Assembly (NCBI GenBank): GCA_963640855.1
Contig: CAVIAJ010000004.1
Location: forward strand, 1-64,000
Source: Methanarcanum sp963640855
GTDB taxonomy: Archaea; Thermoplasmatota; Thermoplasmata; Methanomassiliicoccales; Methanomethylophilaceae
Length of the DNA: 64,000 bases
Reading direction: 5' to 3'
This document shows, piece after piece, positions 18,733 to 28,254 of this stretch (the first letter of the stretch is position 1; every line of letters starts with the position of its first letter). Under the pieces are notes generated by a model. It was given only the letters and a program-made list of their open reading frames with translations. It was not told the DNA's origin and searched no databases. A program made the position numbers and the translations under genes.

Positions 18733-19656
18733 TTATGATTTAAGACGTTTCAGCAACTGGCCGAAAATTGTTTTGTCTTCATCCACTCCTCTGAACTTGG
18801 CTACGACATCCGGCGTGTTCACTACAGGGGGCTCAGTGAAAACCGGAGGGTGCTTTACTTTCACAGGAACTTTGTTATCGAGATACGCTTTCGCTTCCGA
18901 ACAACCCGAGATTGCGGCGTGGGAAATCATAGAAGATGCCGTAGCCGTATCCTGCGGTACACCCTGACCTCTTTCATACATCAGACCCAAAATGTATTCG
19001 CAGTTTACATCTCCGGCTTCGAATCCCAATCTGAAATACTCCGCAGCCTGATGATAGTTGAGTTTGATTGCTTTACCTTTGTAGTAACACATTCCCGCTT
19101 TGTAATAAGCTCTAGAATCTCCCGATTCCGCAGCGGAAATGTACAGCGAAGCAGCCTTTTTCAGATCACGGTTCGGATTATGCAAATCCATGTAAGCGTC
19201 GGCCAATGCAATACGGGCTCTGCTGTATCCCTGGTTTGCAGCCATCGTAAAACATCTGATTGCGAAACCGTAGTCTCTGTAGACGCAGAATCCGTTATAA
19301 TAGAACACTCCGAGGTAGTACTGTCCTTTCGGGAATCCGTTTTCGGCGGAAAGTCTGAACCATTTAAGTGCTTCCCTGTGATCTTTTTCTACGGTTAAAC
19401 CTAAGAAATAACCCATTCCCACGTAGTACTGTGCTTCGTCGATACCGCGTTCCGCTGCTTTTATGAAATAACCTGCGGCTCTTTCGTAATCCCTGTTGAC
19501 GTGTTCTCCTTCTACGAGGATTTTACCGTAACATGCCTGTGCATAGGGATTTCCCGCTTCCGCGGCTTCTTCCATTGTTTTCACGCCTGAGAAATCTCCT
19601 TCGTCGAGGAGAGCCTTAGCTTTTGCGTAAAGATCGCCTGCGGGAACGGAGTTCAT
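18733..19656 (-). CDS. Sel1-repeat protein paired with an Hsp70-like gene
   Basis: The 307-residue protein is made of about seven Sel1-type TPR repeats of 36 residues (pattern A..YLG..Y..G..V..D...A..WF..AA..G), beginning near residue 20. These are protein-interaction solenoids. No signal peptide is seen. Its ATG overlaps the stop of the upstream Hsp70-like gene by four bases, so the two are made together; a co-chaperone or adaptor role is an inference. Confidence 0.85.
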   Translation of the reverse strand: MNSVPAGDLYAKAKALLDEGDFSGVKTMEEAAEAGNPYAQACYGKILVEGEHVNRDYERAAGYFIKAAERGIDEAQYYVGMGYFLGLTVEKDHREALKWFRLSAENGFPKGQYYLGVFYYNGFCVYRDYGFAIRCFTMAANQGYSRARIALADAYMDLHNPNRDLKKAASLYISAAESGDSRAYYKAGMCYYKGKAIKLNYHQAAEYFRLGFEAGDVNCEYILGLMYERGQGVPQDTATASSMISHAAISGCSEAKAYLDNKVPVKVKHPPVFTEPPVVNTPDVVAKFRGVDEDKTIFGQLLKRLKS

Positions 19657-21158
19657 ATGATGCCTCCCATTTTAACAGCGGATGCTTCCAATTCTTCGGG
19701 AGTCATATCCACTTCTTTCAGGAATGTAAGTACTGTGGTGCTGCCGTTGCAGGTAACTTCGAATGACATCTTTCCGTGTTTGTTCGCTTTTACTTTGATC
19801 GGGATTTTCGTACGTCCTCTGGAGATTTTACCGGTAAGAGGAATGGATTCTTTCATTACCTGTTTACCTTCGGAAATATCCACGAAATCTTCTCCGTATT
19901 TGGACATAGATTCGTAGACAGTGATATCCAAAACGTCCTGATCGTCTCTTTTGGGTCTGCAGGTAAGTGTGTATTCGGAGGGAATGTTTGTGTTTTTGAA
20001 AACAACATTACATATCTTCTCCACACCATCTATTCCCGCAAGTATTCCGTATGTTTTGGTCATCACCGGGATAACTTCTATGGAACCGTTTCCGTATTTG
20101 GATTCGGCATAAAGTGCGGCACCGTCGGATATGGCGTATTCCGGCCTGTACATGATGATGTCTTTGGAAGGGAAAGCTTCCCTGAAGTTCCTCGGAACCT
20201 GCAGCATCAGTGACGAAGCACCTACAAGAACAATCTCACTCACTTCGCTCATGTTGTGTTTGGAATCTCTCAGTGCGTAACCGAGCATATCGATACTCTT
20301 ATCCATAAGCCATCTTGTGGATTCTTCGAATTCTTCTCTTGTGATGGAGAATTTGGTACTTTCTCCCCGTAAAGTGATTTCTCCGACCGCTCTCGCTCTT
20401 CTTTCGAGTTCGATTTTTATTCTTTCGGCTTCTTTCAGAAGATTTCTTCTGAAATCGCTGTCACTCATAACGTCGGTACCTTCCATTCCGAGCGTATCGA
20501 GTACCTTTTTCTGAATGAGTGTGGCCAATTGAAGATCCCAGTCCATGCCTCCGAGGTCTTTGTTACTCTCGTCGGCCAGAACACGGAATTTTCCTCCGGA
20601 AACCTCTACGACACAGACATCCAACGTACCGCTGCCTAAGTCGTATACAATCATCAGATCCTTTTCCGATGATTTTTTGCTCATTCCGTATGAAACTGCG
20701 GCGGCCAACGATTCGGAAAGAAACGTAACATCCTTGAATCCGGCTATCATCGCCGCGTTGTATGTCGAATGTCTTTCCACATCTCCGTAGTCGCTCGGAA
20801 TGGTAATTACGGCTTCATTGATTTCGTGACCCGTTTCTTTCTCGAATTCCATTCTGAGTTTCTTAAGAAGCAGTGCAGACAGTTCCGCGGGATCGTATTC
20901 AACGCCGTTGAAAATTCTGACAATATTTTCACCCATCACTCTTTTGAAGTGCGATGCGGTATTCCAGGAACCCTGTTCGTCTCCGAGGCCGAGTGCTTCA
21001 TGCCCCACGTAGATTCCTTTTTCGGTGAATGTCACGACAGACGGCAACGTGGTACCGTCACCGATTTTCAATGACCTGACTTTACCGTCGCCTTCGGTAT
21101 AGGACAGGCAGCAGTTTGCCGTTCCCAAATCTATACCCGCATAATACTGATTAGACAT
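19653..21158 (-). CDS. Hsp70-like ATPase with shortened C-terminus
   Basis: The 501-residue product has a full Hsp70 nucleotide-binding domain: IDLGTANCCLSY at the start, VITIPSDYGDVERH, VYDLGSGTLDV and the adenosine loop VLVGASSLMLQVP. A reduced substrate-binding beta domain follows (about 390-490). The alpha-helical lid of canonical DnaK (about 600-640 residues) is absent. It is coupled to a Sel1-repeat gene and not to dnaJ or grpE, which suggests a specialised chaperone-like protein and not the housekeeping DnaK. Confidence 0.85.
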   Translation of the reverse strand: MSNQYYAGIDLGTANCCLSYTEGDGKVRSLKIGDGTTLPSVVTFTEKGIYVGHEALGLGDEQGSWNTASHFKRVMGENIVRIFNGVEYDPAELSALLLKKLRMEFEKETGHEINEAVITIPSDYGDVERHSTYNAAMIAGFKDVTFLSESLAAAVSYGMSKKSSEKDLMIVYDLGSGTLDVCVVEVSGGKFRVLADESNKDLGGMDWDLQLATLIQKKVLDTLGMEGTDVMSDSDFRRNLLKEAERIKIELERRARAVGEITLRGESTKFSITREEFEESTRWLMDKSIDMLGYALRDSKHNMSEVSEIVLVGASSLMLQVPRNFREAFPSKDIIMYRPEYAISDGAALYAESKYGNGSIEVIPVMTKTYGILAGIDGVEKICNVVFKNTNIPSEYTLTCRPKRDDQDVLDITVYESMSKYGEDFVDISEGKQVMKESIPLTGKISRGRTKIPIKVKANKHGKMSFEVTCNGSTTVLTFLKEVDMTPEELEASAVKMGGII

Positions 21159-21240
21159 CCCACCGTCTGGAACAATGTATTATTCATTCTTAAAGTATTC
21201 GAAAGTCCGAATTCTTACAATGTGTCAAAAATGTAATTAC

Positions 21241-21262
21241 GGCGCGGTCTTCCGACCGCGCC
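21241..21262 (-). terminator. Hairpin terminator after fhs
   Basis: Nine-base GC-rich arms GGCGCGGTC and GACCGCGCC around TTCC, nine bases beyond the fhs stop in the direction of transcription. Confidence 0.6.
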
Positions 21263-21270
21263 TGTTGAAA

Positions 21271-22944
21271 TCATTTGAGACCGATGATACGTCCGTCTTT
21301 GCCTATGTCCATGTTGACGGCTGCAGGAACCTTTGCAAGTCCGGGCATGAGCATCATTTCACCGCATATGGGCACTACGAATCCCGCTCCTCCGGAGATG
21401 TTGACTTCTCTTACGTTGAGAATCCAACCTGTAGGTGCGCCCTTCTTCTTCGGATCGTCCGAAATCGATGCCTGTGTCTTTGCGATACAGACAGGAAGGT
21501 TTCCGTAACCGAGATCTTCGAGCTGTTTGAGAGTCTTACTTGCTTTGGTGGAATATTCCACTCCGTCTGCGCCGTAAATCTTCTTGGCAACAGTCTCAAT
21601 CTTCTCTTTCAGCGAAAGATCCAAAGAGTACAGCGGAGCGTAGGATGCTTTCTTTGTTTCGAGTGTTTCGATAACTTTCTCGGCAAGTTTGACTCCTCCT
21701 TCTCCTCCTTTCATGAAGACTTCGGACGGTGCATACTCTGCGCCCATCTCTTTGCAGTGCTCGGCAATCCTGTCGAGGTGTTCCTGTTTGTCTGTGGGGA
21801 ATCTGTTGATTGCAACGACAATCGGCACACCGTACTGCTGCATGTTGCTGATGTGCTTATCCAAATTGCTGAATCCCCTGTTGAGAGAATCCATATTCAT
21901 TGTACTCTCGTCTTTGAGATCCGCTCCGCCGTGCATCATAAGTGCACGTACGGATGCAACGATAACGACTGCATCGGGTGAGAATCCTGCCTGTCTGCAG
22001 ACAATATCCATGAATTTCTCCGCTCCGAGATCGGCTGCGAATCCCGCTTCGGTAACAACATAATCTCCGAGTTTGAGTGCGGTGCGTGTTGCGATAACCG
22101 AGTTGGCTCCGTGTGCAATGTTTGCAAACGGGAATCCGTGAATGAATACGGGCTGTCCCTCGAGTGTCTGAACGAGGTTGGGGTTGATTGCATCTTTGAG
22201 ACAGATCATCATTGCACCGACACAGTTCAGATCCTTTGTTTTTACAGGCTGGTTGTCGTATGTGTATGCGACGATAATATTTCCGAGCCTCTCTCTGAGA
22301 TCGTCCAAGTCGGATGCGAGTGCAAGAATTGCCGAGATTTCCGAAGCAGATGTAATCAGGAATCCGCTTTCGTGGGGAATTCCTCCCGTTCCTTTGCCTC
22401 CGAGTCCGACAACGATATTCCTGAGCTCACGGCAGTTCATATCCATGGTCTTCTTGAGAACAATCTGAGTGGGGTCGATGTTGAGTTCGTTTCCTTTTGC
22501 AATGTGATTTTCAACCATTGCAGACAGGAGGTTGTGTGCCGCAGCGACGGCGGGAATATCTCCCGTGAACTGAAGATCGATATCCCACATAGGGTAAACC
22601 TGAGCGTAACCTCCTCCGGTCGCTCCGCCCTTGATACCGAACGTGGGTCCGAGGGACGGCTCTCTGAGGGCACCGACAACGTTCTTGCCGATTTTGCTGA
22701 GTCCCTGAATGAGACCGATCGATGTGACTGTTTTACCTTCTCCCGCAGGCGTCGCAGTGATTGCCGTGACAAGAATGAGCTTTCCGTTGGGCTTATCTTT
22801 GTATTTGTCCAACTCCGCAAGGGGAACCTTGGCGATGTACTTTCCGTAAGGGTACAGGTCGTCTTCGGGAATCCCGATTTTTTCAGCTATCTCCCTGATT
22901 GGTTTAACCTGCGCATCATATGCTATCTCTAAGTCGGTCTTCAT
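21271..22944 (-). CDS. fhs: Formate-tetrahydrofolate ligase
   Basis: Fhs forms 10-formyl-tetrahydrofolate from formate, THF and ATP, supplying one-carbon units for biosynthesis. The 557-residue product has the P-loop TPAGEGKTVTSIG (about 67-79), the EPSLGPTFGIKGGATGGGYA segment and full family length. It is of bacterial type; methanogens that lack the upper methanoarchaeal branch use it, which fits the proposed lineage. Single gene with its own terminator. Confidence 0.96.
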   Translation of the reverse strand: MKTDLEIAYDAQVKPIREIAEKIGIPEDDLYPYGKYIAKVPLAELDKYKDKPNGKLILVTAITATPAGEGKTVTSIGLIQGLSKIGKNVVGALREPSLGPTFGIKGGATGGGYAQVYPMWDIDLQFTGDIPAVAAAHNLLSAMVENHIAKGNELNIDPTQIVLKKTMDMNCRELRNIVVGLGGKGTGGIPHESGFLITSASEISAILALASDLDDLRERLGNIIVAYTYDNQPVKTKDLNCVGAMMICLKDAINPNLVQTLEGQPVFIHGFPFANIAHGANSVIATRTALKLGDYVVTEAGFAADLGAEKFMDIVCRQAGFSPDAVVIVASVRALMMHGGADLKDESTMNMDSLNRGFSNLDKHISNMQQYGVPIVVAINRFPTDKQEHLDRIAEHCKEMGAEYAPSEVFMKGGEGGVKLAEKVIETLETKKASYAPLYSLDLSLKEKIETVAKKIYGADGVEYSTKASKTLKQLEDLGYGNLPVCIAKTQASISDDPKKKGAPTGWILNVREVNISGGAGFVVPICGEMMLMPGLAKVPAAVNMDIGKDGRIIGLK

Positions 22945-22989
22945 GGAAATACCACGAAATGTTTGTTATCCGTATGAGATTATAAGCCT

Positions 22990-23256
22990 TTACTTAACGG
23001 CGATTAGGACATCTGTAAACACTCTCGAATTGAGGGGCCTCAACCTTCCGTTAGGGTACCTATACACATTTCTGTACCATTGAAGGAACTCGGTCTTGAT
23101 GTCTTCCGGAGCGTCGGCGGAAATACCTTTTATTCCATGACATGATTCGCCCTCGCCGTAGAACACGAGATATCTGCTGAACCTTCTTTTCTGTTCTTCA
23201 GTTAATGTTGACGTGTCCAATCCCATGCAACAATCCCGTAGTGAAGGTACGTTCAC
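22990..23256 (-). CDS. Short protein of unknown function
   Basis: 88 residues, no signal peptide or membrane segment; three cysteines (two adjacent near residue 9-10). I do not recognise a family. The frame uses codons like its neighbours and has a plausible ATG, but its length leaves doubt. Confidence 0.45.
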   Translation of the reverse strand: MNVPSLRDCCMGLDTSTLTEEQKRRFSRYLVFYGEGESCHGIKGISADAPEDIKTEFLQWYRNVYRYPNGRLRPLNSRVFTDVLIAVK

Positions 23257-23380
23257 GTGATATTTAGTTCTAATAATGTTATGATTGTTATTAATGTTAT
23301 ATAAATTATTTAAAAAGAATAAAAAAAAGCTACACTGGCTCAGTAAAAAGAAGAAAACAGAAAAAGAAATTGTAATGAAT

Positions 23381-24289
23381 TTACTTCTTACCTTCGACGC
23401 GTTCTATAACATCTTTCGCAGCCTTATTGCCGTTTCCTGCGGAAAGACGGAGCCATTTAACGCCCAAATCGATATCCTTCTTCACACCCTTACCTTCGAT
23501 GTAAAGACGGCCGAGATAGAACTGCGCATCGGGATCGTTCCTGTATGCTGCGGAATTGAACCATTTGAAAGCATCGTCATACTCCGCCCTCGTGTACTTC
23601 ATTATACCGAGATTCACCATTGCAGGCAGGAATCCGAGAACGGATGCTTTGGTGTACCATTTCACCGCTTCTTCCTCATTAAGGCTCGGCGATTCAGCAA
23701 CAAGAATCGATGCAACCTTGAACTGAGCATCCGGAATGTTCTGTTCCGCAGCTTTCATGTACCAGCCGAAGGCTTTCTCCCGGTCTTTCTCAAAACCGAT
23801 ACCTTCTTCGTACATGTAACCGACTTTGTACTGCGACAGCGAATCTCCGGATTCGGCTGCTTTTGTCAGCCATTTTCCCGCCTCGGAGAAATCCTGATCT
23901 ACGCCGTCGCCGTTGATGTACAGCATACCCAATTCCGTATATGCGGCAGATTCCCCCATATCCGCGGCTTTGAGGAACCAATCCTTCGCCTGTATCGAAT
24001 CTCTTTCGGCACCCGTACCTGTAAGATACACCATACCGAGATTGAGCATAGCCTTCGGAGAACCTCCTTCTGCGGCCTTCGTAAAGAGTCCGATTCCTTT
24101 ACCGAAATCTCTGTTTACGCCGTTCCCTCCCATGTACAGTTCTCCGAGTGCACAAAGTGCGGCGGCATTTCCTGTCTCGGCCGCTTTCTCATAACACTCC
24201 GCAGCCTTGGTCAGATCTTTATCCACACCCTGACCCAACTCATATCTCACTCCGAGTTCGAAATCATCCGACGATGAGGGTTCATTCAT
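23381..24289 (-). CDS. Sel1-repeat protein
   Basis: The roughly 302-residue product is a run of about eight Sel1 repeats (for example FELGVRYELGQGVDKDLTKA, then similar units with A.CYEKAAETGN). It is a cytosolic solenoid with no catalytic motif, paralogous to the protein beside the Hsp70-like gene. I prefer the ATG at 24289 (MNEPSSSDDFEL) over a TTG at 24307. Confidence 0.82.
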   Translation of the reverse strand: MNEPSSSDDFELGVRYELGQGVDKDLTKAAECYEKAAETGNAAALCALGELYMGGNGVNRDFGKGIGLFTKAAEGGSPKAMLNLGMVYLTGTGAERDSIQAKDWFLKAADMGESAAYTELGMLYINGDGVDQDFSEAGKWLTKAAESGDSLSQYKVGYMYEEGIGFEKDREKAFGWYMKAAEQNIPDAQFKVASILVAESPSLNEEEAVKWYTKASVLGFLPAMVNLGIMKYTRAEYDDAFKWFNSAAYRNDPDAQFYLGRLYIEGKGVKKDIDLGVKWLRLSAGNGNKAAKDVIERVEGKK

Positions 24290-24346
24290 ACAGTCACGGG
24301 AAAACAATCAGAGATATTTATCACGGTTGACGGTTATCACCGCCCC

Positions 24347-24916
24347 ATGGGTCAGGAAGAGATAAGATACGACGAATTTGCCGACAGAATGAGAGTAGCC
24401 AATGAAAACTCCGATACGTTGACAGGTTACGAACCGTCGGTGAGGAATGTTATTCTTTATCTCTCTATGTGTGTCGCAATCGACTGCGCCGACATATGGG
24501 GTTCCGAAGAATTCCTGAACGAATACAAGGAAGTCCTTGAGAGCATTTCTCAGGAAGCTCTCAAAAGGAAAAACGAATGGGATTGGAAAGATCTGATTTT
24601 GGACACCCGTCCCGAACCCGAAGGCGACGAGAGATTGGATCTCTTTATGGACGCACAGGGATTCCTCTATCAGGTTCTCGACGAATGCAAGAAAGAATAC
24701 GGCGAACCCACGGAGAATGATTTCTTTGCGTTCGAAGAAACAAGCAACATGATAGTTTACATGTTATCCAACGTCTGTGTGAGATGCGACAGAACCGAAG
24801 AAGCATTGAAATACGCCTGTTCTTCGATAGACAGGACATACAGATTCATCAGTGAAGAATGTACGTTGGTTCCGGAAGAGGAACTCAGCGGAAAGGATGA
24901 AACCTCTGAGGAATGA
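24347..24916 (+). CDS. Acidic helical protein of unknown function
   Basis: 189 residues, strongly acidic, predicted mostly helical, with cysteines in pairs along helices (SMCVAIDCAD, NVCVRCDRT). No family recognised. It is divergent from the Sel1 gene with 57 bases between starts, so the two may share a control region. Confidence 0.65.
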   Translation: MGQEEIRYDEFADRMRVANENSDTLTGYEPSVRNVILYLSMCVAIDCADIWGSEEFLNEYKEVLESISQEALKRKNEWDWKDLILDTRPEPEGDERLDLFMDAQGFLYQVLDECKKEYGEPTENDFFAFEETSNMIVYMLSNVCVRCDRTEEALKYACSSIDRTYRFISEECTLVPEEELSGKDETSEE

Positions 24917-25039
24917 ATGTAAAATGCCCCTGCCGTGTCAATATTTGTCACATTCGACACTAAAAGACAATACAGATAGACATATGTTCGACGATTGACT
25001 AACTAATCCTTATATTTTATTATAATATACCAGCACACC

Positions 25040-27139
25040 ATGAAAGGATTCGTCAACCCCGAGTCGATCGCGATTATCGGTGCCTCAAACGACACCACCA
25101 AGATCGGCGGCATATTGGTATTGAATTTGATCAATGCAGGTTTTGACAAAGATAAGATCTATCCGGTCAACCCCAAAGGCGAGGACATTCAGGGCCTCAA
25201 ATCCTACACAAACGTGAAGGAAATCGGAAAACCCGTAGATCTTGCAGTCGTCAGCATCAAGAGCAAGTTCATAATTGCGGAGATGGACAATCTGAGAGAT
25301 GCAGGCATCAAGAATGTGACCATCCTCACTGCAGGTTTCAAAGAGGAAAGTCCCGAAGGTGCCGAACTCGAGAGACAGCTCGTCGCGAAAGGAAAAGAAT
25401 ACGGAATCAGGATTCTCGGTCCGAACTGCTTCGGTAACATGGATCCCAAGAACAAGATCAACGTAACATTCGCAAAAGCAATGCCCAAAGCAGGTAACCT
25501 CTCCATTCTCTCACAGTCCGGTGCAGTCGGATCCTCGATGCTCGACTGGGCTTACGAGACAGGTGTCGGTATTGCAAAGTTCATCACATTCGGTAACAAG
25601 TCCGATGTCGATGAAGCAGATCTTTTCGATGCACTCTCCGAAGATGATGATACAAAAGTTATCGGAATGTACTGCGAGGGCATCTCCAACGGTGCAAAGT
25701 TCATCAAAAATGTTTCCGGAATGAAGAACAAGAAGCCTATTATCGTCTTCAAGGCAGGTTCCACGGCAGCCGGAGGTGCGGCGGCATCGTCACACACAGG
25801 TTCAATCGCAGGTTCCGATGCGGTCAATGACGTTGTCTTCAAAAAACTCAACATCACAAGGGCAAAAGATCTCGACGAACTCTACGATGCATTCGGAATG
25901 TTCCACGCATACAACCACATGGACAAAGACGGCATCGGAATCATCACCAACGCCGGAGGTCTCGGTGTCATGTCTGCGGATGCGGCATACAACGCCAAAT
26001 ACATCGGAGCCGCAAAACTCACAGATGCTACGATCAAGAAAATCAGGGAAGACGTTCCCACCGTTGCAGGTGTCACCAACCCCATCGATGTAAGGGGAGA
26101 CGCAAAGGCGGAATACTTCGAGAAGACCATCAAGGTCGTACAGGAAGACCCCTCCGTCGGAGGATTGGTCGTCATGGGTTCGCCGCTCGACACAGCCGAT
26201 TTGGAAGCTGTTGCGGAAAACCTTGTCAGAATTAAGAATGAAATCAAAGTACCTGTCGCAGTCTGCTGGGCAGGAGGAACCAAATGTGCGAAAGCCGCGG
26301 CAATCACAAGAGCCGGCGGACTTCCCACGTACCCCACACCCGACAGAACGGTTCACGCATTGGATCTCCTCAGGAAATACACTGTGCGCGGACAGATCAA
26401 ATACACCCCGATGATTGCCCCCAAGATCGATGCGGACAGCAGAGAGAAGGCAAAGGAAATCATCGCAGGTGCCGAGACGGAAGGACGCAAGAGCCTTACC
26501 GAAGCGGAAGGAAAAGCAATCTTCGCCGCATACGGCCTGCCCACTCCCGGAGAGGCATCCGTCACATCTGAGGAAGAGGCGGCAAAAGCATGCAACAAGA
26601 TCGGATATCCTGTTGTCATGAAGATTATCTCACCCGACATCGCACACAAGACGGATGTCGGAGGTGTCGTAGTCGGTGTCAAAGACGAGAGAGGCGCAAG
26701 GGAAGCTTACAAGAAGATTATGGACTCCTGTAAGAAGAACAAGCCCAACGCAAGACTCGACGGTGTGTCGATTCAGCAGATGGTCTCCGGAAGGGAAGTT
26801 ATAGTCTCTATTATGAGAGATGCTCAGTTCGGACCCGTTCTTTCATTCGGTCTCGGAGGTATATTCGTGGAAATTCTGAGAGAAATTTCACAGGCACACG
26901 TACCTCTGTCCGAGGAACAGCTCGATGAGATGATCACAACCACAAAAGCATTCAAACTCCTCAACGGAGCACGCGGAACCGCCAAATCGGATATCGACGC
27001 AATGAAGGATGCAATGAGGAAACTCGTGCTCTTCGCGGAAGAGAACCCCGAGATCAGAGAGATTGAAATCAACCCGATCATCGTCGGCGAAGAAGGCAAA
27101 GGCTGCTGGGCAGTCGATGCTCTCGTAACACTCGAGTGA
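25040..27139 (+). CDS. acd: ADP-forming acetyl-CoA synthetase, fused alpha-beta chain
   Basis: The enzyme interconverts acyl-CoA plus ADP and phosphate with acid plus ATP. The 699-residue protein joins an N-terminal CoA-binding/ligase part (SIAIIGASNDTTKIGG at the start, SSHTGSIAGSD with the phosphorylated histidine near residue 255) to a C-terminal ATP-grasp part (from about residue 480, GYPVVMKIISPDIAHKTDVG). It lies convergent to the por operon; the two enzymes together connect pyruvate, acetyl-CoA and ATP. Confidence 0.92.
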   Translation: MKGFVNPESIAIIGASNDTTKIGGILVLNLINAGFDKDKIYPVNPKGEDIQGLKSYTNVKEIGKPVDLAVVSIKSKFIIAEMDNLRDAGIKNVTILTAGFKEESPEGAELERQLVAKGKEYGIRILGPNCFGNMDPKNKINVTFAKAMPKAGNLSILSQSGAVGSSMLDWAYETGVGIAKFITFGNKSDVDEADLFDALSEDDDTKVIGMYCEGISNGAKFIKNVSGMKNKKPIIVFKAGSTAAGGAAASSHTGSIAGSDAVNDVVFKKLNITRAKDLDELYDAFGMFHAYNHMDKDGIGIITNAGGLGVMSADAAYNAKYIGAAKLTDATIKKIREDVPTVAGVTNPIDVRGDAKAEYFEKTIKVVQEDPSVGGLVVMGSPLDTADLEAVAENLVRIKNEIKVPVAVCWAGGTKCAKAAAITRAGGLPTYPTPDRTVHALDLLRKYTVRGQIKYTPMIAPKIDADSREKAKEIIAGAETEGRKSLTEAEGKAIFAAYGLPTPGEASVTSEEEAAKACNKIGYPVVMKIISPDIAHKTDVGGVVVGVKDERGAREAYKKIMDSCKKNKPNARLDGVSIQQMVSGREVIVSIMRDAQFGPVLSFGLGGIFVEILREISQAHVPLSEEQLDEMITTTKAFKLLNGARGTAKSDIDAMKDAMRKLVLFAEENPEIREIEINPIIVGEEGKGCWAVDALVTLE

Positions 27140-27142
27140 GTG

Positions 27143-27167
27143 TACACGGGCCGGAAAGGCCCGTGTA
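27143..27167 (+). terminator. Hairpin terminator after acd
   Basis: Perfect ten-base arms TACACGGGCC and GGCCCGTGTA around GGAAA, followed by a run of seven T. Confidence 0.75.
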
Positions 27168-27279
27168 TCAAACTCTTTTTTTACACTTCTGAAAAGCATT
27201 ACGGTGTGACTTATCTCACACCGTTCACTGAATTACTGCAGATATCTGTAATCTGACAGGAATAAAAAAACAAAAGATA

Positions 27280-27297
27280 CGGTCCCCGAAGGGACCG
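27280..27297 (-). terminator. Hairpin terminator after the por operon
   Basis: Seven-base arms CGGTCCC and GGGACCG around CGAA, ten bases past the porB stop; on the minus strand a T-rich tract follows (seven A on the + strand at about 27264). Confidence 0.65.
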
Positions 27298-27306
27298 CAA
27301 TAAGTT

Positions 27307-28254
27307 TCAGAGTTTTGACAGTTTGATGAGTCTTTCCCACTTGCGGTCGATCTCTTCCTGCACCTGCTTGAGGAGATCCGCGTTCTCGGGCTTGAGCATG
27401 TGTTTGTATCTGCCCTGAGCCTTGAACCACTCCGTTATGGGTTTCTTCTCCTGCTGACCGTCCGCAATCCTCTTGGATTCCGCGGTAAGCCTGTATGTGC
27501 CGTTCTCGCACTCATACAGAGGCCATACGCATGTCTCGACGGACAGTTTCGCCATGAGAATCGTGTTCTCGGACGGGAACCTCCATCCTCTGGGACAGGG
27601 AGATACCGCATTGATGAACGACGGTCCGCCGCACTCGAATCCTTTCTCGCACTTTGCGATAAGGTCTCTCCAGTTGTGGGGAGATACCTGTGCCGCATAG
27701 GGGATGTCGTGAGCTGCGACAATCATTGTGAGATCCTTGGGATACTCAGTCTTACCCTGCTGTACCTTTCCTGCGGGGGATGTTGTAGTGGATGCACCGA
27801 ATCCGGTTGCACCGGACCTCTGAATACCGGTGTTCATGTATGCCTCGTTGTTGAGACAGACATACATTACTTCCTGACCCCTCTCGAGCATGCCCGAAAG
27901 TGCCTGGAAACCGATATCGTATGTTCCTCCGTCTCCTCCGAAGGCGACGAATTTCATATCCTCGGTAATCTTTCCCTTTCTCTTCAGTCCCTGGTACGCT
28001 GCTTCGAGACCTGCGCCTGTTGCGGCACCGTTCGCGAATGCTGTGTGTATCCACGGAATATTCCATGCGGAATAGGGGAAGATTGTTGTCGAAACCTCGA
28101 AACAACCTGTTGCGCTTGCGGCAAGAACGGGTTTCTCTGTTGCCATGAGAACCTGTCTTGCGATGACGCTCTCCGCACATCCTGCGCAGAGCCTGTGACC
28201 GGATGTGAGCCTCTCGGGAAGCTTCGTAAGGTCTTTGATCGGTTTGGAACTCAT
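27307..28254 (-). CDS. porB: Pyruvate:ferredoxin oxidoreductase, beta subunit
   Basis: The 315-residue subunit binds thiamine diphosphate. It shows the N-terminal cluster cysteines HRLCAGCAES, the GDGGTYDIGFQAL diphosphate-binding motif and a third cluster cysteine. The start is the ATG at 28254, which overlaps the porA stop by four bases. Last gene of porC-porD-porA-porB. Specificity for pyruvate over other 2-oxoacids is inferred from the four-subunit order and sequence style. Confidence 0.9.
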   Translation of the reverse strand: MSSKPIKDLTKLPERLTSGHRLCAGCAESVIARQVLMATEKPVLAASATGCFEVSTTIFPYSAWNIPWIHTAFANGAATGAGLEAAYQGLKRKGKITEDMKFVAFGGDGGTYDIGFQALSGMLERGQEVMYVCLNNEAYMNTGIQRSGATGFGASTTTSPAGKVQQGKTEYPKDLTMIVAAHDIPYAAQVSPHNWRDLIAKCEKGFECGGPSFINAVSPCPRGWRFPSENTILMAKLSVETCVWPLYECENGTYRLTAESKRIADGQQEKKPITEWFKAQGRYKHMLKPENADLLKQVQEEIDRKWERLIKLSKL

